Positions 56,689 to 60,205 of a DNA stretch of 60,205 bases are shown here, in pieces. The translations under genes and the position numbers were made by a program. The stretch lies in NCBI GenBank assembly GCA_903915625.1, contig CAIWTN010000146.1, positions 1 to 60,205 on the forward strand, given 5' to 3'. Source of the stretch: an uncultured Pseudomonadota bacterium (GTDB lineage Bacteria; Bdellovibrionota_B; Oligoflexia; Oligoflexales; CAIYRB01). Position 1 is the stretch's first letter; every line of letters starts with the position of its first letter. The notes below the pieces were generated by a model. It had not been told where the DNA came from. It saw only the letters and a list, made by a program, of their open reading frames with translations, and searched no databases.

Positions 56689-57474
56689 TTGAGACAAATA
56701 ATAATAGCAGTTCCCATTATTTTAGGGGTCTTAGGCTGCCGCTCGTTAGGATCTGAAGCCAGTGAGGTCAAGGTGGTGGGCGGCACCTTAGTTGATGCAG
56801 GCGATGAGGTTGCTCATTCGACAGTCGGACTCGTTTGGGACAACGAGAATAATAAGACAAATGGCTGTAGCGGAGTCTTAATCAGCAAGCGGTTGGTGTT
56901 AACCGCTGCACATTGTTTTACCGCTGCGGGTAATGTAGAGCATTTGGCTATTACCTTCGGTCTGCAACGAGACAAGGATCATAGTGTCCAAATTGCTGCG
57001 AGTAATTTTCTTCTGTATGGCCAGGATCATGGCAAGAGCTTAGATGATCGCTCGATTGATCAGGATGATATTGCCATCGTTACTCTTAGTGCAGACGCGC
57101 CTCAGGATTATGCAGCGGTAGATCTGATTACTCCAAATACCGAGATTAATGCCGGCGATCTATTGACTATCGCTGGATTTGGTTCAACTGGTGCTGATGT
57201 CAAAGATGCCGGTGTTTTGCGAATGGCAAAGTTGACTGTGAGCGCGATCATGGATGAAGAGCACTTCATTCGCTTCGTAGAACATGCGTTCTCAACTGAA
57301 TTCAAAGGCTCATGTTTCGGTGATTCCGGCGGGCCTGCCTTCCTCAAAGTCGATGGTCGTTCGGTAGTGGCTGGAATTGCCCATGGCGGCGATTATCGCT
57401 GCCGTGAACGTAGCTTGTACATGGATGTCAGGCCTTACAGTGCTTGGATTAAAACAAAAATTACAGGTACTTAG
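56689..57474 (+). CDS. Trypsin-like (S1) serine protease, lipoprotein
   Basis: The 261-residue protein has lipobox VLGC (Cys17). The chymotrypsin-fold catalytic triad is complete: His in TAAHC, Asp in DDIAIV and Ser in GDSGGP. VVGGTLVDAG matches the start of mature trypsins and suggests proteolytic activation. The start is TTG 56689 with GAGGGG eight nt upstream. It probably acts at the cell surface or in the periplasm. Confidence 0.92.
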   Translation: MRQIIIAVPIILGVLGCRSLGSEASEVKVVGGTLVDAGDEVAHSTVGLVWDNENNKTNGCSGVLISKRLVLTAAHCFTAAGNVEHLAITFGLQRDKDHSVQIAASNFLLYGQDHGKSLDDRSIDQDDIAIVTLSADAPQDYAAVDLITPNTEINAGDLLTIAGFGSTGADVKDAGVLRMAKLTVSAIMDEEHFIRFVEHAFSTEFKGSCFGDSGGPAFLKVDGRSVVAGIAHGGDYRCRERSLYMDVRPYSAWIKTKITGT

Positions 57475-57601
57475 ATTGATTTTCGGCGACCTTGAACCCG
57501 CTTCAGGGCTGTAATCTGGTAAAAAGCTCAACTCCGACATCAATCTGCCCGATAACTCTAAAGATGGCCGTTCGACGGACTGAGACTGAAAGGGGCGATG
57601 C

Positions 57602-58627
57602 TTGAGCTTTAAGCACTTTACGGAGCTGCACAAAGAGACCGTACGCAATGTGATAAATCCCGCTCGCCGGCAGATTTCTTTGGGTGAGATGATTCACGAT
57701 GCTGATATTCGCGAGTCTTTGTCTACTCGTAAAAAAGTTCTGGTTCTGAGCAAAGCTACTCGTGCCAGCCAAGGCGAGCTTGAGTACATTGGCTCCGGAT
57801 ATTTGTTGCATTGTCGTGCAAGCAAACTGTCGATTAGTAACAATCAATCAATCGTAATAGTTTTTGGTGTCGGCAAGCGCGAGTACTTTGTTCAAGTGCG
57901 CACTAAGGAAGTATTCGCGGACAGGATCTCGCTAGCCCCGATAAACCCTCGATTTTATAATCGAATCGGTTTGAACAGTATGGCTAATCTCTGGTTTCTC
58001 GAGCCTAACCAAATTGATCAACTGGCTGCGGGCAATTACATGGTTAAGCGATACGAATTGCTTTACGATGAAAAGCGTAAAATAAATTACTTTGCACGTG
58101 ACTCCGTAAGAGGCTTATCTCCAGGCCAAGATATGTTGAATTTCTCACAGGAATCTGTGATGTCAGCATCGATTGTAGATCTATCGCGTGGTGGTTGTGC
58201 TTTTTCTGTAACAAAAGTCGCTGACCCTGCGGCAGCTATCGGCTCTGTGGGATTCATGGAGACATCAGTCAGATGGGGTAAGAAACAAGGGAACTACTCT
58301 TGTTTTGTAGTCATTAAGTCAGCGGAGTTTGATGCTGAGGGTGTGCGCCTTCGCTGTTCGTTTTTAGAACCGTTGACCATGCTACCCACCGCCCTTGCTG
58401 ATGCATCAAAGGAATACGATTTAGAAGCCAGTGGCGCGAAGGAACTGATTATCAACGGCCGCACTCATCCAGCGGATGGTTCTGTGCGTCGAAAAATGCC
58501 TTTAGGCGAAAATCTTATCACTGTGGTTTGGCCTGATGGTCGGACGCAGGTGCAGCGCCTGAGCTTAACTGAAAAAACCGAGCGGACTGTCAATTTGCTG
58601 GCAACCGACCTAGTTAAAACCGCCTAG
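57602..58627 (+). CDS. PilZ-like domain protein
   Basis: The 341-residue protein has no signal peptide. A region near residues 190-270 resembles a PilZ c-di-GMP-binding domain, with ASIVDLSRGGCAFSV as the D/NxSxxG motif; the upstream Arg motif is unclear. The N-terminal half (residues about 40-160) has a YcgR-N-like beta pattern, which often precedes PilZ. It starts at TTG 57602 after GGGGCGATGC. Possible c-di-GMP effector; moderately sure. Confidence 0.65.
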   Translation: MSFKHFTELHKETVRNVINPARRQISLGEMIHDADIRESLSTRKKVLVLSKATRASQGELEYIGSGYLLHCRASKLSISNNQSIVIVFGVGKREYFVQVRTKEVFADRISLAPINPRFYNRIGLNSMANLWFLEPNQIDQLAAGNYMVKRYELLYDEKRKINYFARDSVRGLSPGQDMLNFSQESVMSASIVDLSRGGCAFSVTKVADPAAAIGSVGFMETSVRWGKKQGNYSCFVVIKSAEFDAEGVRLRCSFLEPLTMLPTALADASKEYDLEASGAKELIINGRTHPADGSVRRKMPLGENLITVVWPDGRTQVQRLSLTEKTERTVNLLATDLVKTA

Positions 58628-58632
58628 GGTAC

Positions 58633-59349
58633 TCAGTTTTTCCGATTCTTACGTCCTTCTGATGCGACCTGCGGTGCGCCATGTCCCCTTCGACCAAGAA
58701 ATAAAGTGTGCCAGCTTCCTTTCATACCATTGGATTTTGTGCGACTAACCGTGACCTCAAAGCCAACCTTGCCCATGAGTTTGGCAAAGGCAGGAGACGC
58801 TGCGGCGGACCAAAATACAACGCATCCACCCGGCCGCAGTGCTCCATACACTTGATGTAGACCAACGTCATCGTATAGGTCGCTATTGCCTTCGGTGCTC
58901 AGAGCCCTCGGTCCGTTGTCGACGTCGAGCAGGATTGTGTCATAACCAATACGTTCGGCGCTGATCAAAGACATGACATCTTTATTCACGAGGCGAACTC
59001 GGCGGTCTGCTAGTGCATCTGATGCTAGCGGAAGGTCGGGATTTCGATTCCAATCTATGACTGCTTGCATTAGCTCTGCGACTGCAATGCTGGCCGTGTC
59101 GGGTGCAAACTTAAGCGCTGCTTTTAAGGTATAGCCAAAACCGAGTCCACCTATGAGTATGCGCGGCTTCGCCTGCGGCTTGAGATGCCCGCAGCCTATC
59201 TCTGCCATGCGTTCTTCGCTCGAGTGCTGCCGTGTCGACATGAGCTCGATACCACCTACACGGATTGAGTAATCACCATCGTGCTCGTATAGAGACATGA
59301 CACTGCCATCAGGTGTCTGCGATTCACTTATCAGATTCCATTTTTTCAT
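58633..59349 (-). CDS. Spermidine-synthase-like methyltransferase-fold protein
   Basis: The 238-residue protein has a Rossmann SAM-binding motif (ILIGGLGFGYTLKAAL), an acidic residue after the next strand (AVAELMQAVIDWN) and LLDVDNGPRALS, as in spermidine-synthase-like and spermine/methyltransferase proteins. True aminopropyltransferase residues were not confirmed. ATG 59349 follows GGAG. It overlaps the upstream small Cys-rich gene by 26 nt. Confidence 0.8.
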   Translation of the reverse strand: MKKWNLISESQTPDGSVMSLYEHDGDYSIRVGGIELMSTRQHSSEERMAEIGCGHLKPQAKPRILIGGLGFGYTLKAALKFAPDTASIAVAELMQAVIDWNRNPDLPLASDALADRRVRLVNKDVMSLISAERIGYDTILLDVDNGPRALSTEGNSDLYDDVGLHQVYGALRPGGCVVFWSAAASPAFAKLMGKVGFEVTVSRTKSNGMKGSWHTLFLGRRGHGAPQVASEGRKNRKN

Positions 59350-59515
59350 TATCAGTCTCCGTACTGCATTCGAAGTTATTTTGTTTGGATTCAAAGTCGT
59401 AAGGACAATGCTTGCAGCCGTTCTTGCAGCAGTGGCCCCGCGCGAGGTGGTATTCTCTCGTCAGCACCATGAGGCCGTTCTCGTTCCAGTAAAAATCGAT
59501 TCCTTCATTTAGCAT
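59324..59515 (-). CDS. Small Cys-rich protein (DUF5522-like)
   Basis: The 63-residue protein contains HCCKNGCKHCPYDF, a compact cysteine motif suggestive of metal binding and typical of small DUF5522-type proteins. Its 3' end overlaps the start of the methyltransferase-like gene by 26 nt, so the two are likely coupled. Function unknown. Confidence 0.78.
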   Translation of the reverse strand: MLNEGIDFYWNENGLMVLTREYHLARGHCCKNGCKHCPYDFESKQNNFECSTETDNEKMESDK

Positions 59516-59545
59516 AGTCGTCGGAACTTTTTTTAAGGAGTTATT

Positions 59546-60205
59546 TTACCAGGCGTAACGATTGACGAGTTTTGTATCAACAGGAAATGGTATACTCGCA
59601 GGATGAGGATCTTGCAGTTGCCTTTGTAAACTAAATGGCGTGTCCTTGATGTTGGAGTTGTAAGCCATCACCATCAATTGCTCCAAATTAATGACATCGG
59701 CACAGTTGTATGCCAGCAATGTCTCTAAAGCTGCCTCGTTCTTTTTATTTTTGAATTCATGCCATAATTTAACCGCGAAAAAACCATTCACCGAACGTAG
59801 ATCGCCGCGATCAATGCCGAGTCGTCGTTCGACTTCTTTTAACCCACCTGAGTATCCAAGGCGTTTCATCACGTATCGCAAATCGATGTGTGCTTGCGGT
59901 AACTCGATGTTAAAATAGCGTCTGATAAATGGGGCATCAAATGTTTTGCCGTTGAAAGTCACCAGTAGTTTATAATTCTCGATGTCGGATTTAAATGCCT
60001 GAAGATTGCGTCCGTTGACGTAGGTTTTAACCTCGGCGCCGTCGTACAGCGCAATCGTCGTAATTTCGTCATTACTCTTATCAAGGCCAGTGGTTTCGAT
60101 GTCGACATAGGCTACCGAGTCCTGAAAGTCGCCGAACAAGCGCCAATGCTGGTCAGGCTTTAGGTGCTTGGCAAAAAACGCTGGATCTCGGTGTTCCAGA
60201 TGATG
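59546..60205 (-). CDS. DnaQ/RNase H-fold exonuclease-like protein, partial (5' end beyond window)
   Basis: The frame stays open to the right edge, so the gene starts outside the window; at least 219 residues are visible. Motifs are YVDIETTGLD (exonuclease motif I, DxE), VTFNGKTFDAPFI (motif II) and the later YNCADVINL (motif III). This fits the YprB-like ribonuclease H-type exonuclease group. The visible N-terminal part (HLEHRDPAFFAKH) matches the upstream region seen in that group. Confidence 0.82.
   Translation of the reverse strand, partial: HHLEHRDPAFFAKHLKPDQHWRLFGDFQDSVAYVDIETTGLDKSNDEITTIALYDGAEVKTYVNGRNLQAFKSDIENYKLLVTFNGKTFDAPFIRRYFNIELPQAHIDLRYVMKRLGYSGGLKEVERRLGIDRGDLRSVNGFFAVKLWHEFKNKKNEAALETLLAYNCADVINLEQLMVMAYNSNIKDTPFSLQRQLQDPHPASIPFPVDTKLVNRYAW

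Overview
The window reads as the main chromosome of a free-living Gram-negative (diderm) bacterium. It carries a near-complete S10-spc-alpha ribosomal protein cluster, many lipoproteins with lipoboxes, beta-barrel-like outer membrane proteins, Lpt- and Lol-type envelope transport genes, TatC and secreted multihaem cytochromes. The mixture of c-di-GMP output proteins, secreted peptidases and many family-poor envelope proteins would suit a Bdellovibrionota/Oligoflexia-like or 'deltaproteobacterial' lineage. That placement is inference and was not tested.

Layout. 1-690 (-): 5' part of an unknown lipoprotein gene that runs off the left edge. 875-15659 (+): rpsJ-rplC-rplD-rplW-rplB-rpsS-rplV-rpsC-rplP-rpmC-rpsQ, rplN-rplE-rpsN-rpsH-rplF-rplR-rpsE-rpmD-rplO-secY-adk, then infA-rpmJ-rpsM-rpsK-rpsD-rpoA-rplQ, closed by a strong terminator. 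rplX (L24) is missing from its normal place between rplN and rplE, and S14 combines the 'long' length with an intact zinc motif. 15785-22845 (+): an OB-like lipoprotein with an LptF/G-family permease, an SH3 lipoprotein, an HD-GYP protein, and a translationally coupled pair of unrecognised secreted proteins. A tRNA-His follows. 23067-28237: a hybrid sensor kinase (-) and an M13 peptidase (+).

28258-30689: a ParA/ParB pair preceded by three copies of a 15-bp palindrome whose arms are the two halves of chromosomal parS in swapped order. 30850-34702: an unknown lipoprotein, then xylulokinase and xylose isomerase. 34707-40864: a NitT/TauT-like ABC importer (fused double permease plus ATPase with a C-terminal extension) flanked by two GT-C-like membrane proteins.

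40970-47413: a six-gene envelope module. It holds a haem protein with a sulfite-oxidase-like front half, an outer membrane protein, a LolD/MacB ATPase, two FtsX/MacB permeases and a LolA-like periplasmic carrier. It looks like a dedicated Lol-like export route. tatC and a small membrane-anchored coiled-coil protein follow. 54418-48760 (-): a tight four-gene electron-transfer operon made of a b-type-cytochrome-like membrane protein, an FAD/ferredoxin oxidoreductase, an outer membrane beta-barrel and a 24-haem cytochrome c. A monohaem lipoprotein cytochrome lies divergently next to it. The right end holds a GH5-like lipoprotein, a trypsin-like lipoprotein protease, a PilZ-like protein, a spermidine-synthase-like methyltransferase overlapping a small Cys-rich protein, and the 3' part of a DnaQ/RNase H-fold exonuclease gene that runs off the right edge.

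The strongest candidates for undescribed biology are the 24-haem conduit operon, the half-swapped parS-like sites at parAB, the haem-linked Lol-like module, and the absence of rplX.
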